Origin: Hydrangea macrophylla
Taxonomy: Eukaryota > Streptophyta > Magnoliopsida > Cornales > Hydrangeaceae
DNA: 64,000 nucleotides
NCBI GenBank assembly: GCA_033977485.1
Contig: CM066984.1
Location: 46,011,100 to 46,075,099 of the forward strand
Direction: 5' to 3'
This document shows, one piece after another, positions 23,634 to 36,226 of the stretch; position 1 is the first letter of the stretch, and every line of letters begins with the position of its first letter. A program made the position numbers and the translations under genes. Under the pieces are notes generated by a model that saw only the letters and a list, made by a program, of their open reading frames with translations, had not been told where the DNA came from and ran no database searches.

Positions 23634-24077
23634 GTTTGCCCCTCTTTGATAGAGCTTGTGGAGCAACGCGTCCCGTAAGTGAATGTCAAAGCCTGTGTGA
23701 AGACAAGCCTTTGACCAGACTGTCGAATTTAGGTGAAAACAAAAATGCGTTGCAAAAACAGGCGTGCAGCGAAATTCTAATTGGTCGTGCTCCACGGTGA
23801 GCTGCCTACGTATCCCGTCAGGAATCAGACCAAAGCGTAGTTCAGGCATGGGTTGAACATTCACAAACGCAAGTAGTCACACGGATGGATGCACCTATCC
23901 TGTCGTGATGCAAGTGCAATGTGATGGCGTTTTCTTAATTGACCTGATTGTGCAAATGTCATGCTTATCATGTTTTCCCTACGTACGACGCGCATTTCGT
24001 GGCGTGTTAGTCAGGCAAGATTTTTCATGCAAAAATCTGACACAGGAGTCATGAAAGTGCTTTTGATTTGATCACGA

Positions 24078-25836
24078 AGGTCAACGCAAGTCCGTTGCGA
24101 AAATCGGGAATATAAATCCGTTATATGCTCAAAAACGAGGGTTGACGCAAGTCCGTTGCGAAAACCGGGAATATAAGTCCGTTATATCCTCAAAGACGAG
24201 GGTTGACGCAAGTCCGTTGCGAAAACCGGGAATATAAGTCCGTTATATGCTAAAAAACGAGCGTTGACGCAAGTCCGTTGCGAAAACCGGGAATATAAGT
24301 CCGTTATATTCTCAAAAATGAAGGTCAACGCAAGTCCGTTGCGAAAACCGGGAATATAAGTCCGTTATATTCTCAAAAATGAAGGTCAACGCAAGTCCAT
24401 TGCGAAAACCGGGAATATAAGTCCGTTATATTCTCAAAAACGAAGGTCAACGCAAGTCCATTGCGAAAACCGGGAATATAAGTCCGTTATATTCTCAAAA
24501 CGAGGGTTGACGCAAGTCCGTTGAAAAAACCGGGAATATAAGTCCGTTATATGCTATAAAACGAGGGTTGACGCAAGTCCGTTGCGAAAACCGGGAATAT
24601 AAGTCCGTTATATTTTCAAAAACGAAGGTTAACGCAAGTCCGTTGCGAAAACCGGGAATATAAGTCCGTTATATTCTCAAAAACGAAGGTCAACGCAAGT
24701 CCGTTGCGAAAACCAGGAATATAAGTCCGTTATATTCTCAAAACGAGGGTTGACGCAAGTCCGTTGCGAAAACCGGGAATATAAGTCCATTATATTCTCA
24801 AAAACGAGGGTTGACGCAAGTCCGTTGTAAAAACCGGGAATATAAGTCCGTTATATTCTCAAAAACGAGGGTTGACGCAAGTCCGTTGCGAAAACCGGGA
24901 ATATAAGTCCGTTATATTCTTAAAAACGAGGGTTGACGCAAGTCTGTTGCGAAAACCGGGAATATAAGTCCGTTATATTCTCAAAAACGAGGGTTGACGC
25001 AAGTCCGTTGCGAAAACCGGGAATATAAGTCCGTTATATTCTCAAAAACGAGGGTTGACGCAAGTCCGTTGCGAAAACCGGGAATATAAGTCCGTTATAT
25101 TCTTAAAAACGAGGGTTGACGCAAGTCTGTTGCGAAAACCGGGAATATAAGTCCGTTATATTCTCAAAAACGAGGGTTGACGCAAGTCCGTTGCGAAAAC
25201 CGGGAATATAAGTCCGTTATATTCTCAAAAACGAGGGTTGACGCAAGTCCGTTGCGAAAACCGGGAATATAAGTCCGTTATATTCTCAAAGCGAGGGTTG
25301 AGGCAAGTCCGTTGCGAAAACCGGGAATATAAGTCCGTTATATTCTCAAAGCGAGGGTTGACGCAAGTCCGTTGCGAAAACCGGGAATATAAATTCGTTA
25401 TATTCGCAGGACAAAGGATCGACGCAAATTTGTTGCGGAAACTGAGAATATAAATTTGTTATATTCTCAGGACAAAGGATCGACGCAAATTTGTTGCGGA
25501 AACTGAGAATATAAATTTGTTATATTCTCAGGACAAAGGATCGACGCAAATTTGTTGCGGAAACTGAGAATATAAATTTGTTATATTTTCAGGACAAAAG
25601 ATCGACGCAAATTGTTGCGGAAACTGAGAATATGAATTTGTTATATTCTCAGGTCAAAAGATCGACGCAAATATGTTGCGAAAACCGAGAATATAAATTT
25701 GTTATATTCTCAGGACAAAAGATCGACGCAAATATGTTACGAGGATCGAGAATACAAATCCGTTATATTCCCAAAACGAGGGTTAGCGCAAATTTGTTGC
25801 AGAAACCGAGGATGTAAATTCGTTACATTCTCAAGA
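24078..25836. repeat. 60-bp double-hairpin satellite, copy 2 (about 29 units)
   Basis: Same type A then type B arrangement as 15078-16470. The additional units are all type A, including visibly duplicated blocks carrying the same private variants (for example TCTGTTGCG at two sites about 180 bp apart near 24950 and 25130). This indicates local expansion or contraction after the two internal regions separated. Confidence 0.92.
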
Positions 25837-26070
25837 TCTTTAATTTTCAGGAGTTGGGAGCCCACAGGCTCAAATATTCTTTAATCTTTAGGAATTGGGA
25901 GCCCACAGGCTTATACTCCGGTGTCTCCCAAGAATCATCTGATCGACTGAGATGCGCTTCGCGTCTTATACTCCGGTGTCAAATTAGAAACTACGCTTTC
26001 CGAAAGACTGAGATGCGCTTTGCGTCTTATACTCCGGTGTCTTTTGAGGATTACTAACACGAACAAGGTT

Positions 26071-26341
26071 GCCATTGAGGACTAATACTGATGATGCTGC
26101 CATTGAGGACTAATGCAAGGTTGCCATTGAGGACTAACACCGATGATGCTGCCATTGAGGACTAATGCAAGGTTGCCATTGAGGACTAACACCGATGATG
26201 CTGCCATTGAGGACTAATGCAAGGTTGCCATTGAGGACTAACACCGATGATGCTGCCATTGAGGACTAATGCAAGGTTGAAGAGAAACTGCCATGGAGGA
26301 CTAATGTTTATGAAGAGAAGCAGCCATTGAGGGCTAATGCT
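26071..26341. repeat. Minor tandem repeat, GCCATTGAGGACTAA units, copy 2
   Basis: Same structure and unit number as 16705-16975, so this array has been stable while the neighbouring satellite changed length. Confidence 0.85.
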
Positions 26342-29300
26342 TGTTCAAGAGTCTCGTCGTGCTTAAAGAACCAAATTTCAATATTCGGAGTCATTCGGAC
26401 TCAAAGAATTGATTTCACAAAAGTTCGGGAGTCCGCGGACTCACAGAGTTAATTTTTCAAAATTTGAGGAGTTTTCAGATGCAAAGAATTTGAACGGAGC
26501 TGATAGAAAGAAAAATTTTCTGCATTTGCGGACCTTTGGAAGAAACACATCGATTTCGTCAAAAGAGGGAAGTCACCTTTGCCCCTAGTATTGGACTCTT
26601 CTTATATTGCCATTTTAGCACTATGTTGTGATAGTGTTCAAAACCCCTGCTCGTATTGCTCTTAGGATGCTCATGGAGACTTTTCAGATCTTTATTCATC
26701 ATCTTAAACCCACACATTTGAGACCATTTATTGACTCATCAAAGGAGGACATACCTAACAAAGCTAGTTACTCAAGATGACTGACTCAAACTCTACATTC
26801 ATTATGAATCAATGTGCTTTCATTGCGAATAATGTATCATCTCACTTTTCATTTATTCATCATCTTACGAATGGCAGTGTTTTGCTGATAAACCGACACT
26901 TTGAAAACTTCCCCTTCTTGATTTAGCGAATTCTTTGCCTATCTAGAGTGTGCTTCAAATTAGTGCTTTAGCTTATAGAATGAAAGGCACTCTATTTCGA
27001 TCCTTTCAAAACAAACTTGATTACTTGAGAACTTACCTCTGGCACAGAGGGATTTTGGCAAACGAAGTTTGCCCCTAGTCTTAAGGGCAAATAGGCTCAT
27101 CCAAGGGTTTTGAGAACATGATGGTACAGGATGCCTGCAGTGCATTTACTCCCAACCTAGAGATAGTCATCATGAATGTGGTGGGCTGAAGCGAGAAACC
27201 CAATGCTGATGGGCAAACTTTGTTTGCCCCTGGTTTGGCAATACATATATGGCTCTAGGCAAACACAAGTTTGCCCCTAGTCTGAAGGAAGGAAACCAAA
27301 GGTGCAAAGGGTGATGCTTTCGGTTTAGGAATGGTTATGGACCGAGAACCTTGGGAGGTTCGCCTACTTATCCCCAAGTGGGAATCAGGTCCAAAGTAGT
27401 TTGGCCAAGGCTTGAAAGAGAAATATCACGTGGTGCAATGATGTTTGTGACCGAACCGCACAGGTTGCCTACGTATCCCCAAGTGGGAATCAGGTCAAAA
27501 CGTAGTTCATCAATTTTGGAGGTCTTGAAGGAATAAGGCTTCAAGAATTTGTGGGCTTTTCAAGCTATGTTTTCATTTGGGTCCAATGAGTGCTCTTTCT
27601 GAAATGGTTTGGTTGTGGTAGCCTTTGAACTACTTCTCCCTCTTATGCATTTTTTCTTTTCCTCTTTTCTTCCTCTTTTTTTTTTTTTTTGGCGGTTGAT
27701 TCTTTTCACCTTATCACTAGCCAGTCAATCTTTTCAACTCTCATAATATGTCGTGTTTTAATCATACTCTATTACACTCACAAAGTAATATCAGCCATCC
27801 AAATCACTCTTTATCTTTCTCAAAGATATTTCCGCATTATTTTAGGCCCACTTATCAATTATCCATTGAGTCTCCCACAAAAATTTAATTGATACTTTCA
27901 AATCTCTCTTTTCATTTCCAATTTCTTTTCTTTGTTGAGAACAACACAAAGCCTTGGGATAATTCATGTACCAATGATGTACTTCGAAGTGCTCAAGAAT
28001 TCTCAATCTTATTTATTCTCTGCTTTTTCCTTTCTTTTCTCTACCTCACTCTCTCTTATTCTCTTCATGATTTTGACTGACTAAGATTCAGATTTTGAAA
28101 TCAACACGCATCTTCTCTTTGCTCTAACTTTTGCCTAGGCGCCATTTCGGGTTTTCATCCTAGCGAGCTCCATTTTCTTTTTCTTTTTCTTTTTTTCTTT
28201 TTCTTTTTTTTTTGGAAGAAGAAGTTCATTTAAAATGTCTGGCTATCATCAAGGACCAAGTTTATGGCTTTGGATTGTGGGCTCATCTTTTAGGCTTGAT
28301 ATTTGGATGGTGAGCAAGCCTCAAGTTCCAAGTTCATCTTTTCAAAATTGAGCAAGAGCATCTTTAAATTCTTTAAGTAAAGCTAATCAATTCTCTACTC
28401 CTCCTTGGTTTTGGTACAAAATTTGCTTTGATCACTTGGGGATCCTTTTCAATGCAAAGATTTATTCACAAAATATTTTCCATGATCATTTGAAAAAATT
28501 GATCCATACATTCACGACTTGGCACACTGAATCAAGCAGAATGCGATTTTATTCAACTAGCAGCGGATTACACCACCTAACTCGATTGACTCGATGAAGA
28601 CTTGTCATTTGACTCCAACTTAACATAACTCGACTACAGACTGGACTCGATTTGGTCTCAACTGGAGTGTCACAGACAATTTTCAAATTATTAGGTCCCC
28701 AGGAGCATCCACACTGGCTTTCACAGCAGTATTTCAAAACTCTATCACCTTACTAGCAACATATGTGCATAAACATCTCTCTTCCTACTATGTGTTCCTT
28801 CCTGAATAATCTCATGCTTGAATCTCTGTACCAAACAACACTTATCTTTTAATCAACTTTGACTGATTTTCTCAAGAGAATCTTATACTTCTATTGATTT
28901 TATTAAATTTTTATGCCAAGTGAAATGCTCATGAATGATTCATATGTCACACGGATGCAATGCATGTGTGTGTGTGTGTGTGCCTATTCTATATGCCAAA
29001 GAAACGAAAAATCTAATCCTAACACATAAACACATAAGCACATAAAATCCTCATTCATGTCAAATGCGCCAATTTCACCTTTCATTGTGATCCTACTACC
29101 CTCTCAAAGGTTGGATATTCAAAAAATTTCAAAATTCATTTGAAAAGCATTTCTTTAGATGATGAGATCTTTCAAAAATGATTCTCAAGGATTTTGAATC
29201 TTTTATTTAAAAAAATGAGGATGTGAAGACATTTCTCAATGAAGATAATTGAATTGAAATTTTGCGTTAAAATTCATTTGAAGAGCATTTTTTCAAAAAT

Positions 29301-30010
29301 AATTCCCAAAGATTAGTTTGGAGCTTTAATCAAAAGTGAACTCCAAAGATTTTTGAAAGAACAATTGAAAACTTTGGGATGAAGATTACAAAAATCCACT
29401 TGCTTTCGAAGATGGTCTTAAAATTCTTTTGGGGTAGAAGGATCACACGATCGGATTATTACCGTACTTTTCATAAATTTGGATGCATACAAGGTCAATG
29501 ATGCTTAACTAAACATGATATAAGAAGTATAATCTTATAATCAAGGTTCGGCATGTCCTCCAAATGTCATGTAACACGAGGAGAAATTGCTAAAAGGTGA
29601 TTAAAAGATTATTCATCTTTCATCAAGCAAGTATCGTCATCATCTCAAGTAATCCCTTCCGGGCATACAAAACTTCCTAACACATAACCCTAATCAAGAA
29701 TTGATTTCCTAAGATTGAAATGTTCTATAGAAACTACTATGCAAAGGCTGGGTTTTGGTCAAATAAGGGACCCTTGACACACACCCGATAGGATGCTTCA
29801 TATACCAAATCATGGTACGAGATCAAGGGTGATCACACAGTCCCATGATGACTTGACCGACCGGGTTGCCCCGAGCCTCCAAGGTCATAGTTCCGTGCAA
29901 TCGACTGGCTGGACATGCAAGTGAAATGCAACAGGCACACAAAGATTGATTAATTCGATTAAAAGGATATTTTTCAAGTCTAATCCTCAAGTGAACCCAA
30001 AATCAGAATT

Positions 30011-30060
30011 TTGGTCTGCGAAACCAGAGATTCTGGGTTCGATCCCCAGCAGAGTCGCCA
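30011..30060 (-). other. Extended tRNA-Arg primer binding site, internal 2
   Basis: Same 50-nt tRNA 3'-half match as 20655-20704. One change in the anticodon stem (first C to T) is the only difference I see. It lies three bases from LTR copy 3. Confidence 0.85.
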
Positions 30061-30063
30061 GAT

Positions 30064-32989
30064 TGTGGATATCGCAGGTTGACTTACCCACAGCTTTTCA
30101 AAATCAAATTCAAAAACAAAATGAGTCGCCATTTAGTTTTTAAAAGGAAAATTAAGAAACCAATTTAAAGCAACCGATCTTTTTGCGAAACCAAAGATTA
30201 ACTAGGTCCGGGGATTATGGAATGAGAGAAGAAGGAGCCCGTCGGACTAAAACACCCTCTCTCATCCTATCTTGCGATAGGCCTCTACTCAATATCCTTT
30301 TAATCGAATTTATTAATCTAAGCATGCCCTCAACTAATACATATATACTTATACATCACAAAAGCGTGTCCAAAGGGTGTAAAATTGCAATTGACAAAAT
30401 ACCATTCAAAAGCCACATAATTCAGGTAGCAAGCAATATGATGTGCAATAGGGAACAAAGAGAGCTTACCCGGGATCCAGCAGCGATATTAAACGTGCAA
30501 TGCATGCGACTAAATAAAACCTAGGAAAAGAGTCTCTAATCCATATATACACATAAGGCAAATCTTAACTCTAAGGTGTCGCGCATAAGGTCGAAAATCA
30601 AATAAAAATCAAGGAATTTAATAAACTAGAGAGGGATTGAGAAATCGTACCTTAATAGCGCTACAAAACAAAGGGTTAGTTCACATGATATGCAAAATAT
30701 GATGTTAGAAGTAACAATCCTAAATTTCTAGCTTAAATCTATCTAATGTAATTAAATCCAAAACAAATAAATCCTAATTACAAGTGCCAAACCATATGGA
30801 TGAATAAGTACATGGACAAGGATAGACTATGAAATACTCTTAAACTTTGGATTCAAGCTCAACTAATCATTTTTAAAGCATGGTTTAAGCCCTAGGTCAT
30901 AGAAAAGTCATTTGGACTATTATTTACAAAGTTGGTCAAATGTGTCATAAAACTCTGAAAATTGCAGAGAGCAGACCAGAACTTAAAAGAAATAAAAAGC
31001 ATATCTCCCATTGTTTGATCTTGGTGAATTTTGGACACGAGATGCCCCTGTGAGTCTAGTTTCCAAATCAAAAAGAAAATCAAGGTTTCAACGGTCGGAT
31101 CTCTGGGAAAAGGACAAACACCAGACACCACTCAGAGATGTAAAACTCTCTGTCCAGAGATTTTGTTTGATTTTTTAAAAATAGTAAAATAATCCGAAAT
31201 GCTTCATTCTTTTTAGGGGGCTTTCCTAACACATTAAATTACATGGAAAAATTTATTTTGGGTCACAAACACCTTATTGAAGCTTTGATTTACTAATTTC
31301 AAAAACGTTTTACTGTTCTGAAACTATTCTGAGACTCTGGACAGATTGTTGTTACTCCACAAAACCCATGATCAAACCCTTCTAAACATAAAACCACCTT
31401 AAAACAAAAATTGCAGTGGTAGAACATTGTGTTATTGACATTTTCCCATTGGTTTCACTTGATTTCAACGGTTGGATTTCGAACTAAAAATCTTTGATCA
31501 AAAATAGTTTGTGAATTCACTGTTTTCATTTGTCAAGTTCAACTTTTATTTGTTAACCCCAACTATTAAACCATGAAGTTGGGTTTAAACCAAACCACTT
31601 ATCCTACCATTTGATGGTCATTGGAGGCTAGAGACTTTTATATTTGTAGATTTCAAATGAAGTATGAATAGACTTCATGAAATCTCAAGATGATGAATCA
31701 AAATCATAGGGATGGACTTGGACTCAAAACCACTTCCTCCTACCATTTGATGGCCATTGGAGATGAAGACATGACTAAAACTCATGAGTTTTCAAGGAAT
31801 ATAAGGAGACTCCATGAAAACTCAAGCTTAGAGGACCCAAGTCATGAGTATGGACTTGGATCCATCTATTTGTTTATAGAATAAAATGATGATCAAACTT
31901 TGACTTCCATATGAAGCATAAGCTTACATGGGATTCAAAAGATCACATTCAAGAGATTTCAAGAGAGATATTGAGGATCTCCAATAGTCTCAAAGAGGGA
32001 AGTATGAACAATAAAAGAAATGAAGCAAAGAAAACAAAATAGTTTGAGGATCCAAAGGAAAGAATGCAAATAAAACAACTTATGGTTAGAGGATCACCTC
32101 CAACTATCCTCAAAGTTTTTCTTCTTTTAAGATCTTCCAAGCTCTTCTTCCTAGTTTTTTTCTAAACTCTCTCTTTTCTCTCTAAAATGTTGGTGTAATG
32201 GTAGTGTATTTTTTGTATGTGTTGTTCTCCCCTTTTCAAATTCCCCCCAATATTTTTCTCTTGGTTGGTCCCCCCTTTCTTCATGAAGATACCTCTTCTT
32301 ATATAGACAAAAACTACCAAGTATTTTCAGTAAATTCGGAGTAAAAGACATGTGTAAGCATCTCATTTGGTGGTGCAATGTGTACTTTCTGAAATTAGGC
32401 AGACTGCTGCCCAGCGCGGCAGTCCAGAAACTGTCGCGGCAGTCCGTGACTGCCGCTGCGGCAGTTCATGAATGCCGTCACGGCACTCCATGACTGCCGC
32501 ACGTCATTCATCAAATTCCGCGGCAATTAATGGATTGCCGCGTTTTTGTCAGTCTTACTTTATCAGTTTTTTGTTCTTATTTGCATACGCATACGTATTG
32601 CACTGCAAAATACATACTTTAAAAGTGAACGACAGTCAGAAATTTGTGGCGGCACTTGGTGAATGCCGGGCCGGCACTCTCTGACTGCCGCGCGGCACTC
32701 AGTCTGTGCCGTGGCAGTCTGTCGTGTGCCGGTTTAAGCTGAGATTCCCCTTTTTAGGTCTTTCCCCTTTTTGAAACGAATTATTTTTGAAGATCCTTTC
32801 CAAAAATCATGTCTTATACCTGAATTCTCCTAAATACCTGGTATTTTTCCTCTTTCTGTGAAAATTTATCGCGTTTTGGAGATTTTCTGAAGAGCTTGGA
32901 ATACTTCAATTTTTTGGTCCTTGTCATCATCGGATACGGAGGTGACACTCTCCTAAATTCGACGGCTGGTCAAGATTGGGGTGTCTACA
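30064..32989 (-). repeat. LARD LTR copy 3 (5' LTR, 2926 bp)
   Basis: The outermost, upstream LTR in minus-strand sense. TATA at 32298-32306; GC-rich hairpin cluster at 32397-32728 with several substitutions relative to copies 1 and 2. It is followed by the CCATC duplication and then resumed chromovirus pol. Confidence 0.93.
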
Positions 32990-32994
32990 CCATC

Positions 32995-34757
32995 TCGTAA
33001 GATAAATGGGGGTGCAGCATAAGAATCCATAGACAATTGTACTAGAAGATGTTGAGCTTCAGCATCATTCTTGTAGCTATCCAATAATTCTCTCTGCCAT
33101 TTAGGTTGAACCACAGATAAGGCCATTTGTTGAATACTCTCCTCATGTATTCTGGATAAGGCATCAGCAACTCTATTTTCAACACCCTTCTTATACTCTA
33201 TTTTGTACTTAAGCCCCATAAGTTTAGCCAACCATTTATGTTGCAATATAGAAGTAAACCCCTTTGCTCCAGTAAAAAATTGAGGCTTTGATGGTCTATC
33301 TTAATTATGAAAAGCCTTCCTTCTAAATATGGTCTTCATCTCTTTACTGCTTGGACAATGGCAAGAAATTCCTTTTCGTAGGTAGAAAGCCCCCAATGCT
33401 TCTTTGCTAACCCTTTGCTATAATAAGCTAAAGGTCTCCCCTTCTGCATTAAAACCGCACCAAGGCCATGGTTACAAGCATCTGTCTCAACCACAAATGG
33501 TGCTGAAAAATCTGGTAAAGCTAGCACAGGGGCTGAGCTCATTGCTTCCTTAAGTTATTCAAAGGCCATTTTAGCCGCTGGATTCCATTGATACTGCCCT
33601 TTCTTGAGTAGATCTGTGAGTTGTCTAGCAATAACCCTATATCCTTGCACAAACTTCCTATAGTATCCCGTAAGTCGTAGGAATCCTCTCAAGGACTTCA
33701 AGGATTTTGGAACAGGTCAATACTTCATATCAGAAACCTTATTCATATCCATGGTCACCCCCTTTCCAGAAATAACATGCCCCAAATATTCGATTTGCTT
33801 TTACCCAAAAGAACATTTTGTTTTCTTAGCAAACAACTGGTGCTATTGCGAAAGCTTTAGTGTTTCCTTCAAATGTACTATATGTTCTTCCATGGATTGA
33901 CTGTATACTAATATACCATCGAAGAAAACTAACACAAATTTTTTGAGAAAGGGTTTGAAAACTGAGTTCATTAATGCTTGAAAAGTGGTTGGGGCATTTG
34001 TTAAGCCAAAAGGCATAACTCTGAATTCATAATGGCCCTCGTGCGTTCTAAAAGTAGTTTTAGGAATATCATTGGCAGCAACTCTAACTTGGTAATACCC
34101 AGCCCTTAGATCAAGTTTAGAAAAAATGCTAGCCTGCCCAAGCTCATCAAGTAATTCATCTATGATAGGAATGGGGAATTTATCTTTAGCAGTAATAGAA
34201 TTTAGTTGCCTATAATCAAAACATAACCTCCAAGAACCATCCTTTTTCATTACTAATAATACTGGAAAAGCAAAAGGACTGTGGCTAGGCTTGATAATAC
34301 TTGTGTGTAGCATCTCTCTAACTTGTTTTTCCGCTTCTTCATCCTATAAGTAGGGACATCTATAAGGTCTCAAGTTGACTGGATTGCCGCCTTCCTTTAT
34401 GGGAATATGGTGATCATGATCTCTTTCTGGTGGAAGACCTTTTGGTTCTTCAAAAATGCATTGAAATTCTTCTAGTAGCTGTTGGATTGTTGAATGAGGT
34501 TCCTCTGATAATGTTGTTTCCATAGAAGAGCTGATCTGGAATACTACAGCTTTTTCATTATCTCTGCAGTACCTTTGTAAAGCTTTACCACTGATAAGTT
34601 CTATAGACCCATAATCCCCTCTATTAATTCCCTTCAAACAAAAATCTTCACCATTTTTCTAAAATTTCAAACTAAGTTGATTAAAATCCATCTACATAGG
34701 ACTAATCTCCTTCAACCACTGAACACCCAAAACTGCATCGCAACCTCCTAAGGAAAG
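32995..34757 (-). pseudogene. Chromovirus protease C-terminus, reverse transcriptase and RNase H
   Basis: From right to left: protease tail LGGCDAVLGVQWLKEIS (34690-34752), the pre-RT segment LPPERDHDHHIP, RT with [21 protein letters not shown] and [15 protein letters not shown], then RNase H (VVETDACNHGLGAVLMQ; STYEKEFLAIV) and KWLAKLMGLKYKIEYKKGVENRVADALSR. The RT active site, normally F-x-D-D, reads FFDG because the second Asp codon is GGT (33915-33917). Frames change between RT and RNase H and at about 33250-33340. The block continues into integrase at 11702 across the tandem element. Confidence 0.9.
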
Positions 34758-36221
34758 TGATCGGCGACGAAAAGTTGCCGTTTATAGTCCTGAAGATATA
34801 CTTTGTTAGCCCATTTCATGTAGTTATTAGCTATTTTTTAATAAGTATTCTAAATTTTGTAGGATTTGGAGCTTTAACTTGAAAATGCCCCAAAATCCAA
34901 TGATTAGTGGCTTTGGAAGTCATTCTGGGCTTAAACGGTGATTCCGGTGAAAGCTGTATGCAGTAGCAGCCTTGGAAAATTACATTTTTGGCAAGTAATA
35001 CTTTGGATTAAAGAAAATTCTCCAGAGATAGAAAATGTAGATCTTCAAGTTACGGACGCTTAGCCGCAAACGGCGAGTCAATCTGAGTTCCGAGCGAAAC
35101 GTTATCACAATTCTACGAAAGTTGCGCAGTGCAGCGAAAAGGACCTCGCGCGAGCGACCTGTGAAAAAATCAAAAATGCGTATTTTGTTAAATTAAAGTG
35201 CCCAGTGAAGGTGGTTTGTGCATATGACGTCCAGAAACGTAAAAACAACTATTTTAGTACGATTTGGCTTAGGAAAGCTTCCTAAATCCTTCCAAACTCT
35301 ATATAATTCCTATTCTAAATCAATTTTGTGATTACACAACATTTCACAACATTAATATATATACAATATACAACTAAAACTTCAGCCATTGAAGAGTGGA
35401 AAGCAAGGAGAAGAAGAAGAAGACCAAGGATTCCCATGGCCTCATCCATCAACCTCTTGCCGTTTATCAATTCTATGGACAACTGAACCCAAGATCTAAA
35501 GTTTCAATGAAATCCTAGCTAAGTAATAGGGTGTATTTTATGTTTTTATTTTAGTTTTATTATGTATGGATGACAGTTACATTTTTCGAGGATTTTTATA
35601 AATAAATCGTGCTTCTATTTATTAAAATCATTACTTTCAAAGTTTATTCTTGTCTTTGATCTATTTTGACTGTGATGTGCTCAATGATCTATTTTTGCTG
35701 TGCTTATATAGATTATTTACATGTAATGGTGCTTAATTGAATTGTGCTATCAAGTATCCGAATAGTCCATGCCTAGATTAGACGGATTATACCACAACCT
35801 TAGTTTAGTGTGGGATAATTCGTGCTAACTGAAGATGAATTATGTTGGTGCTTGAACCATAGTTATTTTCTTGACAGAGGAATTGGGCTTGTAGCTACAA
35901 TTCCCCATTATCATCAAACTTAATAAGCTAAAGTAATTCGTAAATACCCTTATTATGAAGCTAGTGGTGGATTTGCAATCCTAGGTTCCTTAAACTTATT
36001 ATAAAAACAAATATTTAATTACTTTCATAATTTAGATTTATGTTCATTAGTTTCATTAGTTTAATTTTCAAATCAACTTCCGTTTTCATAATTAAATAGA
36101 TTTAGATTTTAAAATTAAGAGTCGTAGTAATTCAATCTCTGTGGGTTCGACCTTTACTTCCACACTGCAAATCTTTAGAAAAGTAAAGTATACTTTTTAT
36201 ATCTTGATTTTGACAAGATCA
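34758..36221 (+). mobile_element. Solo LTR (1464 bp) inside chromovirus protease
   Basis: Starts TGATCGGCG and ends GACAAGATCA, so it has TG...CA ends with 5-bp terminal inverted repeats TGATC/GATCA. Flanks are GAAAG (34753-34757) and GGAAG (36222-36226), a 5-bp duplication with one mismatch. Deleting the element and one flank restores the protease reading MRLLSLGGCDAVLG. A plus-strand TATA (CTATATAAT, 35299-35307) and a 3' end carrying GGGTTCGACC fit the R-U5 end of a Tat/Athila-type gypsy LTR in plus orientation. The lineage is my inference; the boundaries are seen. Confidence 0.78.
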
Positions 36222-36226
36222 GGAAG

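Larger units (their letters stand above)
23634..30063 (-). other. LARD internal region 2 (6430 bp, non-coding)
   Basis: Co-linear with internal 1 and nearly identical outside repeats. Most of the 356-bp length difference comes from about six extra satellite units at 24078-25836, partly offset by a shorter T tract near 27676. PPT at 23634-23647; PBS at 30011-30060. No protein-coding potential was recognised. Confidence 0.88.
11708..32989 (-). mobile_element. Tandem non-coding LTR element: LTR-INT-LTR-INT-LTR (21,282 bp)
   Basis: Three LTRs of 2926 bp (11708-14633, 20708-23633, 30064-32989) alternate with two internal regions (14634-20707, 6074 bp; 23634-30063, 6430 bp). The outermost LTRs are flanked by a perfect CCATC duplication (11703-11707, 32990-32994), so the whole stack occupies one insertion site in the chromovirus pol. 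Each internal region has a PBS at its right end and a PPT at its left end, so orientation is minus. No gag, protease, RT or integrase could be found in either internal region. This is a large retrotransposon derivative (LARD) that depends on proteins from elsewhere. Its tRNA-Arg PBS resembles that used by Tat/Ogre elements. Confidence 0.93.

Noticed and set aside
15078..25836. CRISPR-like array
   Set aside because: Units are contiguous with no unique spacers, and the context is a plant retroelement.
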